Source: JADZEM01 sp046328125 (lineage in GTDB: Bacteria > Chloroflexota > UBA6077 > JACCZL01). Taken from it: a DNA stretch of 64,000 nucleotides. Positions 1-8,975 of this stretch are shown one piece after another. The notes under the pieces were generated by a model that worked only from the letters and a program-made list of their open reading frames with translations, searched no databases and was not told the origin of the DNA. Position 1 is the first letter of the stretch; each line of letters opens with the position of its first letter. The translations under genes and the position numbers were made by a program. Location: contig JAXLXF010000004.1 in NCBI GenBank assembly GCA_046328125.1, positions 1 to 64,000 on the forward strand. The letters are read 5' to 3'.

Positions 1-156
1 GTACGACGCCGCGACGGGGTTCGGCAGCGGCCCGCGCTCGACCACGGCCACCCGATACCCGCGCCGGGCGGCCTCGGCAGCGGTGCCTAGCCCGAAGGCG
101 CCTCCGCCCACGATCAGGAGGTCGAATCGGCATGTGGACGTCGGGACACCGGCCAT
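1..156 (-). CDS. FAD-dependent oxidoreductase, sarcosine-oxidase-like (N-terminal fragment)
   Basis: The reverse strand reads 52 codons from an ATG at 156 to the window edge, so only the N-terminus is visible. It begins with a Rossmann dinucleotide-binding strand (LLIVGGGAFGLGTA) followed by RRGYRVAVVERGPLPNP. The GAFGL pattern and the 'ER-P-P-P-AAS' stretch after beta-2 are typical of the DAO family that includes monomeric sarcosine oxidase and N-methyltryptophan oxidase, which oxidise secondary amines with covalent FAD. A GGAG lies about 10 bases before the ATG. The substrate cannot be told from this fragment, and other DAO-family enzymes are possible. Confidence 0.75.
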   Translation of the reverse strand, partial: MAGVPTSTCRFDLLIVGGGAFGLGTAAEAARRGYRVAVVERGPLPNPVAASY

Positions 157-449
157 CTGCTGCTGCTCCAGGAAGAGTCACGTCCCGCCGCTCGCTCAGC
201 GCGACCATGCCGCGATCATGATAGCCCGGCGGGGCCACTCTGGCGGGGGTCGCGCACGCGCAAGGAACTCCTCGCGTTTGAGCGACAAGGGCTGAGGTGA
301 CGGGGCAGTATTACAAAAGAATTCTATAACTCCCCCTTCACCATGACGACTATCTGAAAGGTGATTCATCTTCTGGCGGGGCGCGGGTGACCGACGGCGA
401 TCTGCTGCTGCCCTCCACCACACTCGTATGACAGCCGAAGGACGTGTGG
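157..449. promoter_or_regulatory. Divergent intergenic region with an AT-rich core
   Basis: This region separates the leftward flavoenzyme from the rightward transporter-EAL gene and has no convincing ORF. The one AT-rich patch (about 307-330) contains TGTAATACT on the reverse strand, which fits an extended -10 for the flavoenzyme, and TATAAC at 325-330 on the forward strand. No -35 with good spacing is visible for either. The promoter assignment is tentative. Confidence 0.3.
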
Positions 450-2924
450 ATGAGCAGTCCGGCGTTGGTTACCTCTCTCAAAAAATTGGGCGCCCCGATT
501 CTCCGCGACGCCAACCCGGCCGCCATCGCGGCCGGCGTGACGACGTTCATCTGGTACGCCGTCGGGATGGTCCCGGTCCAGATCGCCGCCGTCGGTCAGT
601 TCGGCCTCGACCCGGCTCAGGTCTCCAGCTGGATCTTCATCATCTGGGCGTCCGGCGCGGTCTCCTCCATCGTCCTGTCGCTTCTCTACAAGCAGCCGAT
701 CCCGATCACCTCCACGATCCCCGGCCTGCTGTTCATGGCGACGCTCGCCGGCAGCTACAGCTACCCTGAGCTGGTCGGCGCGAACCTGATCGCCGGGCTG
801 ATCATCGGACTGCTCGGGCTGCTGCGGATTGGCGGGCGGATCCTGGACCTGCTGCCGATGCCGCTGGCGATGGGCATGCTGGGCGGGAGCATCCTGGCCG
901 ACGTCTCGCGCGCGGTCAGCGCCACCGTCAACGACGCGATCGTGGCGGGCGTCACGGTGGCGGGCTACCTCGTCGGGCGAACCGTCCGCAACCAGCGCAT
1001 CCCGCCGGTCAGCCTGGCGCTGGTGGCCGGCGGCGCAGCCGTCCTGCTCACGCGCGGTCTCCAGCCGGCGCCGATGAGCTGGCAGCTGCCGAGCGTGGTG
1101 ATGCCGCCGATGGCGTTCTCGTTCTCGTCGTTCGTCGCCGTCAGCCTTCCGATGGTCGTCCTCTCGATGGGGCTCGGCAACATCCAGGGGCTCGGGTTCT
1201 TGCGCGGGCAGGGATACCGGGTGCCGGTGAACGTCGTGACGTTCGTGCTCGGGCTGAACTCGGTCGTCAACGCGATCTTCGGTGGCCACGCCGCCATCGT
1301 CTCCCGCAACGGGATGCCGATCATGGCGAGCTCCGAGGCCGGGCCGGTGCCGGGCCGCTACTGGGCGAATCTGGTCTCGGCGGCGCTGACGCTGTCGATC
1401 GCGTTCGCGGCGTACCCCGTCGCCTCGCTGTTCGCGATGCTGCCGCTGAGCTACGTCGTGGCGCTGGCCGGCGTCGCGATCCTGCCTTCGTTCCAGAACG
1501 CCGTCGAGATGGCCTTTACCGGCAAGATGCGGTTCGGGGCCGTCGTCGCGTTCGTGGTCGCCTGCACGCCGTTCTCGCTGTTCGGCGTCAGCTCGGCGTT
1601 CTGGGCGCTGGTCGGCGGCGTGCTCGCCTCGCTGATCGTCGAGCGGGCCGACCTGCTCTCCCACTGGCGCCGCACCGAGGAGACCGCCGAGCTCCGCCGC
1701 GAGCCGCGCCTGCCGGTCCAGCTCCAGCCGAGCTCGGCGTACCGGGTGCTCGGGCGGCGCCGGACCCCGTTGATCGTCAGCGTCCGCGACCTGAGCGACC
1801 ACGGCCTGAGCCTTCAATCCGAGCAGCAGCTGTTCCCTGGCGACCAGCTCGACCTGACGTTCCGCGTCCCGGCCGGCAACATCGACGTCTCGATCCGGGT
1901 GGACGTGCGGCACGTCACCCACCTGGTGGACGACCCGGTCGAGCGGTGGGAGGCTGGCTGCGAGCTCCACACCTCGACACCCGCCGCCCGCGAGCACCTG
2001 GCCGCGCTGCTGGTCCACCACGAGGCGGTCGGCGACGACCAGCCGGCCGAGGCAGACGCTCCGCGGGGCGTGCCGGCGCCGGTCCTGCTGCCTCGTCCGG
2101 TGGCGGCCGGGCCGTTCGACGTCGGCGCCGAGCTCATCCGCGCGATCAACCGCGAGGAGCTGCTGGTCTACTACCAGCCGATCATCTCCTTCGAGACCCA
2201 CAAGGTGGTGGAGGTCGAGGCGCTGCTGCGGTGGCGGCACCCGGAGCGCGGGATGGTCGAGCCGGCCCGCTTCCTGCCGGTCGCCGAGAGCACCGGGCTG
2301 ATCGTCACGATGGGACACCGGGCGCTGGAGCAGGCGTGCCGCGACGTCCGTGGCTGGCAGACCGAGATCGCCGACGTGGAGGGTCTCTCGCTGGCGTTCA
2401 ACGTCTCGGCCCGGCAGCTTCAGGACCCGAGCTTCGTCGAAGACGTAGCCCAGACGCTGTGGCACTCGCGTCTGGACACCACGTGCCTCAGCGTCGAGAT
2501 CACCGAGAACAGCGTCCTGGACGATCCCGAGGCAGCGGCTGACACGCTCCAGAAGCTGCGCCGACTCGGCATCAGGGTGGTGCTGGACGACTTCGGGACC
2601 GGGCCGTCCTCGTTACGCCGGCTCTCCCAGCTGCCGATCGACGCACTCAAGATCGACACGTCGCTGACGCGCTTCCTCGACTCTGATGGCTCGCAGGCCA
2701 CGCTGGTGAAGAGCATCATCGGCGTCGCCCAGAGCCTGGGTATGGAGGTCACCGCCGAGGGCGTCGAGTCCTGGGGCCAGCAGACGCTGCTGAGGCGGAT
2801 GGGCTGCCAGCGCGGACAGGGCTACTTCTTCGCCCGCCCCCTCCCAGGCGATCAGTTGCCGGACATGCTGGGCCTCTCGATGCCGGCCCTGCTTGGCCCA
2901 GCCACCCAGGCGATCTCAGCATGA
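450..2924 (+). CDS. BenE-type transporter fused to PilZ and EAL domains
   Basis: This 824-residue protein has three parts. Residues 1 to about 400 form a multi-pass membrane domain matching the BenE benzoate:H+ symporter family: an SW-I-LSL-Y-QPI-TPG-like block near the N-terminus and FSLFGVSSAFWALVGG at the end. Residues about 415-520 are PilZ, with the c-di-GMP motifs RREPR and DLSDHG. Residues about 555-810 are an EAL phosphodiesterase with EALLRW, the Asn of FNVSARQL, the Glu of VEITEN, the DDFG metal site, the Lys of ALKID and the Glu of TAEGVES, so it looks catalytically competent. The ATG at 450 is preferred over the GTG at 444 because AAGGA ends 7 bases before it. The stop overlaps the next start as ATGA, so the two c-di-GMP genes are probably co-translated. 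The substrate is unknown; BenE-like membership is inferred from motifs. Confidence 0.82.
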   Translation: MSSPALVTSLKKLGAPILRDANPAAIAAGVTTFIWYAVGMVPVQIAAVGQFGLDPAQVSSWIFIIWASGAVSSIVLSLLYKQPIPITSTIPGLLFMATLAGSYSYPELVGANLIAGLIIGLLGLLRIGGRILDLLPMPLAMGMLGGSILADVSRAVSATVNDAIVAGVTVAGYLVGRTVRNQRIPPVSLALVAGGAAVLLTRGLQPAPMSWQLPSVVMPPMAFSFSSFVAVSLPMVVLSMGLGNIQGLGFLRGQGYRVPVNVVTFVLGLNSVVNAIFGGHAAIVSRNGMPIMASSEAGPVPGRYWANLVSAALTLSIAFAAYPVASLFAMLPLSYVVALAGVAILPSFQNAVEMAFTGKMRFGAVVAFVVACTPFSLFGVSSAFWALVGGVLASLIVERADLLSHWRRTEETAELRREPRLPVQLQPSSAYRVLGRRRTPLIVSVRDLSDHGLSLQSEQQLFPGDQLDLTFRVPAGNIDVSIRVDVRHVTHLVDDPVERWEAGCELHTSTPAAREHLAALLVHHEAVGDDQPAEADAPRGVPAPVLLPRPVAAGPFDVGAELIRAINREELLVYYQPIISFETHKVVEVEALLRWRHPERGMVEPARFLPVAESTGLIVTMGHRALEQACRDVRGWQTEIADVEGLSLAFNVSARQLQDPSFVEDVAQTLWHSRLDTTCLSVEITENSVLDDPEAAADTLQKLRRLGIRVVLDDFGTGPSSLRRLSQLPIDALKIDTSLTRFLDSDGSQATLVKSIIGVAQSLGMEVTAEGVESWGQQTLLRRMGCQRGQGYFFARPLPGDQLPDMLGLSMPALLGPATQAISA

Positions 2925-5900
2925 GCGGCGAGACGCGGGCATCCGAGGGCCAGGTCGTCGCGCCGACTCAGGCCAGCACCACCGACTCACCAGACACCAC
3001 CGACGCATCCAGCACCGCGTGGACGAAGGGAATCGAGCAGTCCGGGCAGATCTCCGGGCCGCGCTCAGAAGAAGGAGTGCCGACTGTGCTTCTCAGGTGG
3101 ATCACACGCATCGCGCCTCGGCTGACGCTGTCGGCTCACCTCTTCCTCTGCCTCGGACTGATGGCGCTACTGCCGACGCTGGCGCTTGGGATCGTGCAGA
3201 CCCGTGAGTGGGCGCTGATCCAGATCGAGCAGACCGACTTCCAGAACCGGCTGGCGGCCCAGGCGCTCGCCAGCGAGATCGGCCTGGTGGTGGACGCGCA
3301 CGCTCGCGCCGTCGAGGCGCTGGCGACGCAGGCCGAGGCCCAGGGCAGCATGGACCCGCTGGTGCTCCAGGGGATGGTCGAGCGACAGCGGGCCGCCTTC
3401 GACACGTTCCCGCTGATGTTCATCGGGAACGCGGCCGGCCGCTCGATCGCGCACGATCCGTCCGTGGACGTGCAGGGCAATCCCGGCGTCGGCAAGGATT
3501 TCAGCGACCGGGACTATTACAAGGGTGTCATGGCGACCGACCAGACCGCGATCTCGCGAGTCCAGATCGGGCGGACCATCGGCGTGCCGACGATCCAGAT
3601 CGCGGCGCCGATCCATGGCGCGAACGGCGCCATCGTCGGCTTCTCTGAGGGCTCGCTGGACCTGGGGCGGATCCAGCAGCTGGCCGAGGAGATCACCGGC
3701 AAGGGCGTCCCGCCGGCCTCGACCGTGCTGGACGCCGAGGGCCAGGTGGTCGCCTACGCTGGTGGCACGGCTGACACTAGCCTGCCGGTGATGCGCAATC
3801 TCGCCAGCCTCAGCCTGTACCGCCCGACCACCGAGTCAGGCCAGCTGCGCCAGGGCGACGACGAGTCCGGCGAGCCGGTCCGCGCGGCCGTCGCTCCCAT
3901 TCGCACCCGCGGCCTGAACTGGACCGTCGTCGTCTCGCGCGCCGAGTCGATCGACGCGGCTCAGATCTCCAAGTCCGAGCGTAAGGCGGTGCTCGTCGCG
4001 GCGCTGGCGCTGCTGATTGGCCTGCTGGTCTCGGCGTTCCTCTCGCGTATGCTTGCCAAGCCGTTCACCCAGCTGGCGAGCGTCGCGGTGGCGGTCGGCA
4101 AGGGCGACTTCGGCCACCCGCCGGCGCGGATGCGCTCGTGGCACCCGCGTGAGGTGCGCAGCCTGATCACGACTGTCAGCGAGATGATCGACCAGCTTCG
4201 CTCGCGCACCGAGAACCTCGAGCAGCGGGTCGTCGAGCGGACGGCTGCGCTCCAGGCGGCGAACGTCGAGCTGGACGCCAGCCTGGCCCACCTGCAGCGA
4301 GCGCGCGACGAGGCCGAGGAGACCCAGCAGCGCTACGCCTCGCTGTTCGAGCAGAACCCGGATGGCGTCTTCTCGCTGAACGCCGAGTACCGCATCACCA
4401 GCGCGAATCTCGCCTTCCAGCGCCTGTTCGGCTACACCATCAACGACCTGCTGGGCGGCTCGCTGACGCCGCTGATCTCGGTCGGCGACCGCGAGCTGGT
4501 CGGGCAGCAGCTCCAGATGGTGGCGAAGGGAAAGCCGAGGGACTTCGAGGTCTCGCTGCTCAACCACGAGGGCGAGCAGGTGCCGGTTGCGATCACCGCG
4601 CTCCCGATGATCGTCGGCGCTGAGATCCTGGGCATCTACGGCATCGCTAAGGACATCACCCAGCGCAAGCGCGCCGAGCAGGCGCTGGCCCACCAGGCGC
4701 TCCACGACGCGCTGACCGGCCTCCCGAACCGGACCCTCTTGAACGACCGCCTGGAGCAGGTCATGATCGCCCACCACCGGGCGCAGCGTGGCCTGGCCCT
4801 GATCGTGATGGACCTGGATCGCTTCAAGGACGTCAACGACACGCTCGGGCACCAGTGCGGGGACGACCTGCTTCAGCAGGTGTCGGCGCGGCTGCAGACG
4901 GTGCTGCGCGCGTCGGACACCATTGCCAGGCTCGGCGGCGACGAGTTCGCGATCCTGCTGCCGAACGCCCACGTCCAGGGCGCGACCGGCGTGGCGCAGA
5001 AGATCCTCCGGGCACTGGAGGACCCGTTCACCATCGGCGGGCAGGAGATCACCATCGCGGCCAGCCTCGGGATCACGGCCTGCCCCGATCATGGGACGGA
5101 CCCGGCCACGCTGCTGCGCTGCGCGGACGTCGCCATGTACGTCGCCAAGCGCAACAAGGGCGGCTATGTGGTGTACGCGCCCGAGCAGGACCAGGGGAAC
5201 GTCGACCGGCTGGCCCTGGCGAACGACCTCCGCCGCGCCATCGAGAACAACGAGCTTCGGCTGCACTACCAGCCGAAGGTCAGCTTCAAGACGGGCGAGG
5301 TGATCCGGGTCGAGGCGCTGGTGCGCTGGCAGCATCCGGAGCATGGCCTGATCCCGCCCAGCCGGTTCGTCCCGTTCGCGGAGCAGACCGGCCTGATCCG
5401 CCCACTCGGGCACTGGGTCTTGAGCGAGGCGCTGTCCCAGTACCACGAGTGGCGGATGAGTGGGCACCGTATGCCGATCGCGGTCAACCTCTCGATGCAC
5501 AACCTCCAGGAGCCGGAGCTGCCGGCCCTGATTGGCGGACTGCTCGCGCGCTGGGGCATCCCGCCGAGCGAGCTGATCCTGGAGATCACCGAGACGACGA
5601 TCATGGCCGATCCAGAACGGACCAAAGACGTGCTGGGGCGGCTCCAGGGGCTGGGCATCCAAATCGCCATCGACGACTTCGGGGTGGGCCACTCGACGTT
5701 CAGCTACCTGAAGCACCTGCCGGTGAACGAGATCAAGATCGACCGCTCGTTCGTGCAGGACATGATCCGCAGCGACAGCGACGCGGCGATCGTGCGCTCG
5801 ACCATCGACCTGGCCCACAGCCTGGGCCTGGAGGTAGTGGCCGAAGGGATCGAGAACGAGGAGACCTGGGCGCAGCTCGCCGACATGGGCTGCGACGTGG

Positions 5901-6001
5901 CGCAGGGCTACTTCTTCTCGCGCCCGCTCGCGCCGGAGGCGTTCACGGAGTGGCTCTCCGCCACGACCACCGGCGAAGACGCCAACTCGAACGCGGCCTA
6001 G
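2921..6001 (+). CDS. Membrane sensor with dCache, HAMP, PAS, GGDEF and EAL domains
   Basis: This is a 1026-residue bifunctional c-di-GMP enzyme. A Ser/Thr-rich N-terminus precedes TM1 (about 70-92), an extracellular Cache-type sensor (about 95-340), TM2 (about 347-369), HAMP, a coiled coil with ENLEQRVVERT, PAS (about 467-585), GGDEF (about 590-755) and EAL (about 765-1010). The active site GGDEF is intact, and the inhibitory I-site RASD lies five residues before it. EALVRW, the metal-binding DDFG and the conserved catalytic residues are present in the EAL domain, so both synthesis and breakdown are possible. The ATG overlaps the upstream stop by 4 bases. A GTG at 3086 preceded by AGAAGGAG is a strong alternative start that would remove the low-complexity head. 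Confidence 0.9.
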   Translation: MSGETRASEGQVVAPTQASTTDSPDTTDASSTAWTKGIEQSGQISGPRSEEGVPTVLLRWITRIAPRLTLSAHLFLCLGLMALLPTLALGIVQTREWALIQIEQTDFQNRLAAQALASEIGLVVDAHARAVEALATQAEAQGSMDPLVLQGMVERQRAAFDTFPLMFIGNAAGRSIAHDPSVDVQGNPGVGKDFSDRDYYKGVMATDQTAISRVQIGRTIGVPTIQIAAPIHGANGAIVGFSEGSLDLGRIQQLAEEITGKGVPPASTVLDAEGQVVAYAGGTADTSLPVMRNLASLSLYRPTTESGQLRQGDDESGEPVRAAVAPIRTRGLNWTVVVSRAESIDAAQISKSERKAVLVAALALLIGLLVSAFLSRMLAKPFTQLASVAVAVGKGDFGHPPARMRSWHPREVRSLITTVSEMIDQLRSRTENLEQRVVERTAALQAANVELDASLAHLQRARDEAEETQQRYASLFEQNPDGVFSLNAEYRITSANLAFQRLFGYTINDLLGGSLTPLISVGDRELVGQQLQMVAKGKPRDFEVSLLNHEGEQVPVAITALPMIVGAEILGIYGIAKDITQRKRAEQALAHQALHDALTGLPNRTLLNDRLEQVMIAHHRAQRGLALIVMDLDRFKDVNDTLGHQCGDDLLQQVSARLQTVLRASDTIARLGGDEFAILLPNAHVQGATGVAQKILRALEDPFTIGGQEITIAASLGITACPDHGTDPATLLRCADVAMYVAKRNKGGYVVYAPEQDQGNVDRLALANDLRRAIENNELRLHYQPKVSFKTGEVIRVEALVRWQHPEHGLIPPSRFVPFAEQTGLIRPLGHWVLSEALSQYHEWRMSGHRMPIAVNLSMHNLQEPELPALIGGLLARWGIPPSELILEITETTIMADPERTKDVLGRLQGLGIQIAIDDFGVGHSTFSYLKHLPVNEIKIDRSFVQDMIRSDSDAAIVRSTIDLAHSLGLEVVAEGIENEETWAQLADMGCDVAQGYFFSRPLAPEAFTEWLSATTTGEDANSNAA

Positions 6002-6037
6002 CGAGGAGTCAGGAGCCTCCTGGCTCCTGACTCCTCG
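6002..6037. terminator. Perfect 16-bp hairpin between convergent genes
   Basis: The arms 6002-6017 and 6022-6037 are perfectly complementary around a TCCT loop. The hairpin starts directly after the EAL gene stop and ends 4 bases before the phosphorylase stop, so it probably terminates both transcripts. There is no U-tract. The arms consist of the GGAGTCA heptamer that also forms tandem arrays elsewhere in this window. Confidence 0.7.
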
Positions 6038-6040
6038 TCC

Positions 6041-8590
6041 TCAGTCGCTCCAGTGGACCAGGCCGAGCGGGAACGGGATGGGCAAGGTCGGGTGACGCGG
6101 GGTGACTCGGATCGCGTAGCCGTGCCGACCGCTCCGTTCGCCCCGCACGCCGCGCACGCCGTAGCGGTGGATGCCGTCCGCGGTCGGTCCCCGCGGCTCC
6201 AGCGGCGTCAGCGTCGGAGCGGTGAGCTGGCCGTCCGCGTCGAGGAGGCCGTGCGCGAGGTGGACCTCCACTTCCTCCGGTCGCAGGCCGCCCAACGCCA
6301 CGAGCGCGGATACGTCCATCTCGGTGCCCGCCGCGACCGTGCCTGCTAGCGCGTCCACGCTCATCACCTGCACGCGCGGCCACTCTTGCCGCACCCTGGC
6401 GACCCACATCGCGACCTCGCGAGCCGGGGCGAGATTCTGCGCGCTTAGCCGTCGGACGTCAAACGCCGCCGGCTCGTAATACTGCTTCAGGTACTCGTAG
6501 ACCATGCGGTCCGTGTTGAAGATCTGGGGCAGGCCGCCCATCGAGGCCCGCATCCGGTTGATCCAGCCCTGGGGCAGGCCGCTCGCATCGCGGTCGTAGA
6601 AGATCGGCACGATCTCGCGCTCCAGCGAGTCGTACAGCGAGCTGCTCTCCAGTTGATCCTGGTAGTTCGGGTCGTCGTAGTTGCGGCGGTCGCCGATGGC
6701 CCAGCCGAGACCGGCTCGGTACGCCTCGTCCCACCAGCCGTCCAGCGTGCCGACGTGGAGCGCGCCGTTCGCGACCGCCTTCATGCCGCTGGTGCCGCTG
6801 GCCTCCATCGGCCGGCGGGGCGTGTTGAGCCAGACGTCCACGCCCTGCACCATCCGTCGGGCCACGCCGATGTCGTAGTCCTCCAATACGACGATACGTC
6901 CACGCAGATCGTCCCGCTTCGAGAGCTCGAACAGGTAGCGCAGCAGCTGCTTGCCACCGTCGTCTGACGGGTGGGCCTTGCCGGCGAAGATGAACTGGAC
7001 CGGGCGTTGCGGGTCGGTGACCAGCCGGATCAGGCGCTCCGGGTCGCGGAGCAGCAAGGTCGCGCGCTTGTACTCGGCGAAGCGCCGTGCGAACCCAATG
7101 GTGAGGGCGCGCGGATTGAGCGCCTCGACGGCCCGGCTGACTTCGGCCGGCCCGGCGTTCTGGCGCACCAGCTGGGAGGCGAGCCGCGCACGAACCCAGT
7201 GCACCAGCTCGCCGCGCAGCCGCTCGTGCCGGTCCCAGAGGTCGCGGGCCGACGCCTCGTCGATGCCGTGGTTGCGCTCGGTCGCTTCGAGCGAGCCGGA
7301 CCACTCGGCGGGGGTCTTCATCCCCTCGTACAGGTCCAGGAGCTCCGGCGCGAGCCAGGTACGCAGGTGGACGCCATTGGTGACGCTGCCGGTCGGCACT
7401 TCGGCCTCGGCCAGGCCCGGCCAGACGCCGCCCCAGAGCCGCCGCGAGAGCCCGCCGTGCAACATGCTCACGCCGTTGCTGTGAGCGGTCAGCCGCAGCG
7501 CCAGGATCGTCATCGAGAACTGTTCGCCCTCGTCGTGGGGATGGAGCCGCCCGAGCGACATCATCTCGGTGCGGGAGAGCCCCAGCTCGCGGTAGTAGTC
7601 GCCGAGGTAGTAGTCGATGGTGCCGGGGTCGAACGCGTCGTGGCCGGCCGCGACCGGCGTGTGGGTGGTGAACACCATCCCGGCCGCCGCCATGGCGCGG
7701 GCCTCGTCAAAGGTCAGGTCGCTCTCGACCATCAGCTGGCGGATGCGCTCCAGGGTCAGGAACGAGGAGTGGCCCTCGTTCAGGTGGCAGACCTCCGGTC
7801 GCCGGCCAAGAATGTCGAGCGCGCGCAGCCCGCCGATGCCCAGCAAGAGCTCCTGGCGGATGCGCATGTCGCGGTCGCCGCCGTACAGCCGCGAGGTAAT
7901 AGCCCGGTCGGCGGGCTGGTTCTCCTCGACGTCGGTATCCATCAGGAAGAGCGTGATCCGCCCGACCTGGACGCGCCAGACCTGGGCGTGGACCGGCCGG
8001 CCGGGGAAGGCCAGGGTGATCCGGACTTGCTCGCCGTCCGCGCCGAGGGCCGGCTTGATCGGCAGGCTGGCCGGGTCGTTCTCCGGGTACTGCTCCTCCT
8101 GCCAGCCGTCCGGACGGAGCCGCTGGAGGAAGTAGCCGTGCTTGTAGAACAGGCTGACGCCGGTGAGGTTCAGGTTGAGGTCGCTGGCCGACTTCAGGTG
8201 GTCGCCAGAGAGGACGCCGAGGCCGCCGGAGTAGATCGGCAGGCACTCGGCCAGCCCGAACTCCGCCGAGAAGTAGGCGACGCGCGGCTTCGTCGATTGA
8301 TCGGCGCCGTCGGCGTCCAGGTACGCTTTGAGCTCGGCCTCGGCGCCGGCCAGCTCGCGGCGGTAGCCCGGGTCGCGCGCTGCTTCGTTCAGGCGAACCT
8401 GATCGGTGGAGCGCAGCAGCAGGACCGGGTTGTGGTTCGTTGCCTCCCAGCGGGCCGGGTCGAGCCGGCGAAACAGCCCGGCCGTCTGGTGGTCCCAGGT
8501 CCAGCGCAGGTTGTACGCCAGGTCTTCCAGGGCGGACAGCGCGGGAGGAATCGTCGGAACGACGGTGAATGTGCGAGATGGTCGAATCAT
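6041..8590 (-). CDS. glgP: Alpha-glucan (glycogen/maltodextrin) phosphorylase
   Basis: This enzyme releases glucose-1-phosphate from alpha-1,4-glucans. The 849 residues match the bacterial/archaeal type with an N-terminal DUF3417 region (LSALEDLAYNLRWTW...). Other signatures are YFSAEFGL and YSGGLGVLSGDHLKSASDL, and the PLP-binding segment ASGTSGMKA with its lysine near residue 603, followed by NGALHVGTLDGWW. The length is normal for the family. There is no strong Shine-Dalgarno before the ATG; a TATACT at 8697-8702 on this strand could be its -10. It stands alone, convergent with the c-di-GMP genes and divergent from typA. Confidence 0.93.
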   Translation of the reverse strand: MIRPSRTFTVVPTIPPALSALEDLAYNLRWTWDHQTAGLFRRLDPARWEATNHNPVLLLRSTDQVRLNEAARDPGYRRELAGAEAELKAYLDADGADQSTKPRVAYFSAEFGLAECLPIYSGGLGVLSGDHLKSASDLNLNLTGVSLFYKHGYFLQRLRPDGWQEEQYPENDPASLPIKPALGADGEQVRITLAFPGRPVHAQVWRVQVGRITLFLMDTDVEENQPADRAITSRLYGGDRDMRIRQELLLGIGGLRALDILGRRPEVCHLNEGHSSFLTLERIRQLMVESDLTFDEARAMAAAGMVFTTHTPVAAGHDAFDPGTIDYYLGDYYRELGLSRTEMMSLGRLHPHDEGEQFSMTILALRLTAHSNGVSMLHGGLSRRLWGGVWPGLAEAEVPTGSVTNGVHLRTWLAPELLDLYEGMKTPAEWSGSLEATERNHGIDEASARDLWDRHERLRGELVHWVRARLASQLVRQNAGPAEVSRAVEALNPRALTIGFARRFAEYKRATLLLRDPERLIRLVTDPQRPVQFIFAGKAHPSDDGGKQLLRYLFELSKRDDLRGRIVVLEDYDIGVARRMVQGVDVWLNTPRRPMEASGTSGMKAVANGALHVGTLDGWWDEAYRAGLGWAIGDRRNYDDPNYQDQLESSSLYDSLEREIVPIFYDRDASGLPQGWINRMRASMGGLPQIFNTDRMVYEYLKQYYEPAAFDVRRLSAQNLAPAREVAMWVARVRQEWPRVQVMSVDALAGTVAAGTEMDVSALVALGGLRPEEVEVHLAHGLLDADGQLTAPTLTPLEPRGPTADGIHRYGVRGVRGERSGRHGYAIRVTPRHPTLPIPFPLGLVHWSD

Positions 8591-8821
8591 ATGTACCCGT
8601 CTGAGAGGCCCGACCTGAACCGATCGGGCGCATTCGGAAGAGAAGTCTCACGTCGGAGGACAGCTCCGGAAGCCGAGCCCAGAGCAGGCAGCGCTCAGTA
8701 TACGGGGAGAGCTCCCCTCCCGGTACAACGTTCCGACAAGCAGCGTGGTCTCCGGACGCGATATGGTAGCGTCTCCTCCCACGTCTCGAACGGAAGGCGG
8801 CGCATTCCGCCGGCCGCGGTT

Positions 8822-8830
8822 TGCTATACT
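8822..8830 (+). promoter_or_regulatory. Extended -10 promoter element before typA
   Basis: TGCTATACT is an extended -10 (TGn plus TATACT), about 146 bases before the typA start. No good -35 is seen, as is usual with extended -10 promoters. The same 9-mer lies before the zinc-ribbon gene at 56976-56984. Confidence 0.5.
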
Positions 8831-8975
8831 TTGGAACGAAGCGTCGCCATCGGCGTTGGCGCGGCCTCTGAGCCGCGCATTTTTGTGCCGTTCACCATTC
8901 TGCAACGGCCCCTCGTCGCCACGCACGACCGTCAGCCGGGCCGATTCGCCAACGGTTGTCGTTATCCGGAGGCCT

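Noticed and set aside
366..2465. A 699-codon open frame on the reverse strand opposite the transporter-EAL gene
   Set aside because: Its product is extremely rich in Arg, Asp, His and Gln with no fold-like pattern. This is the usual antisense frame of a high-GC gene, and the forward frame has clear domains.
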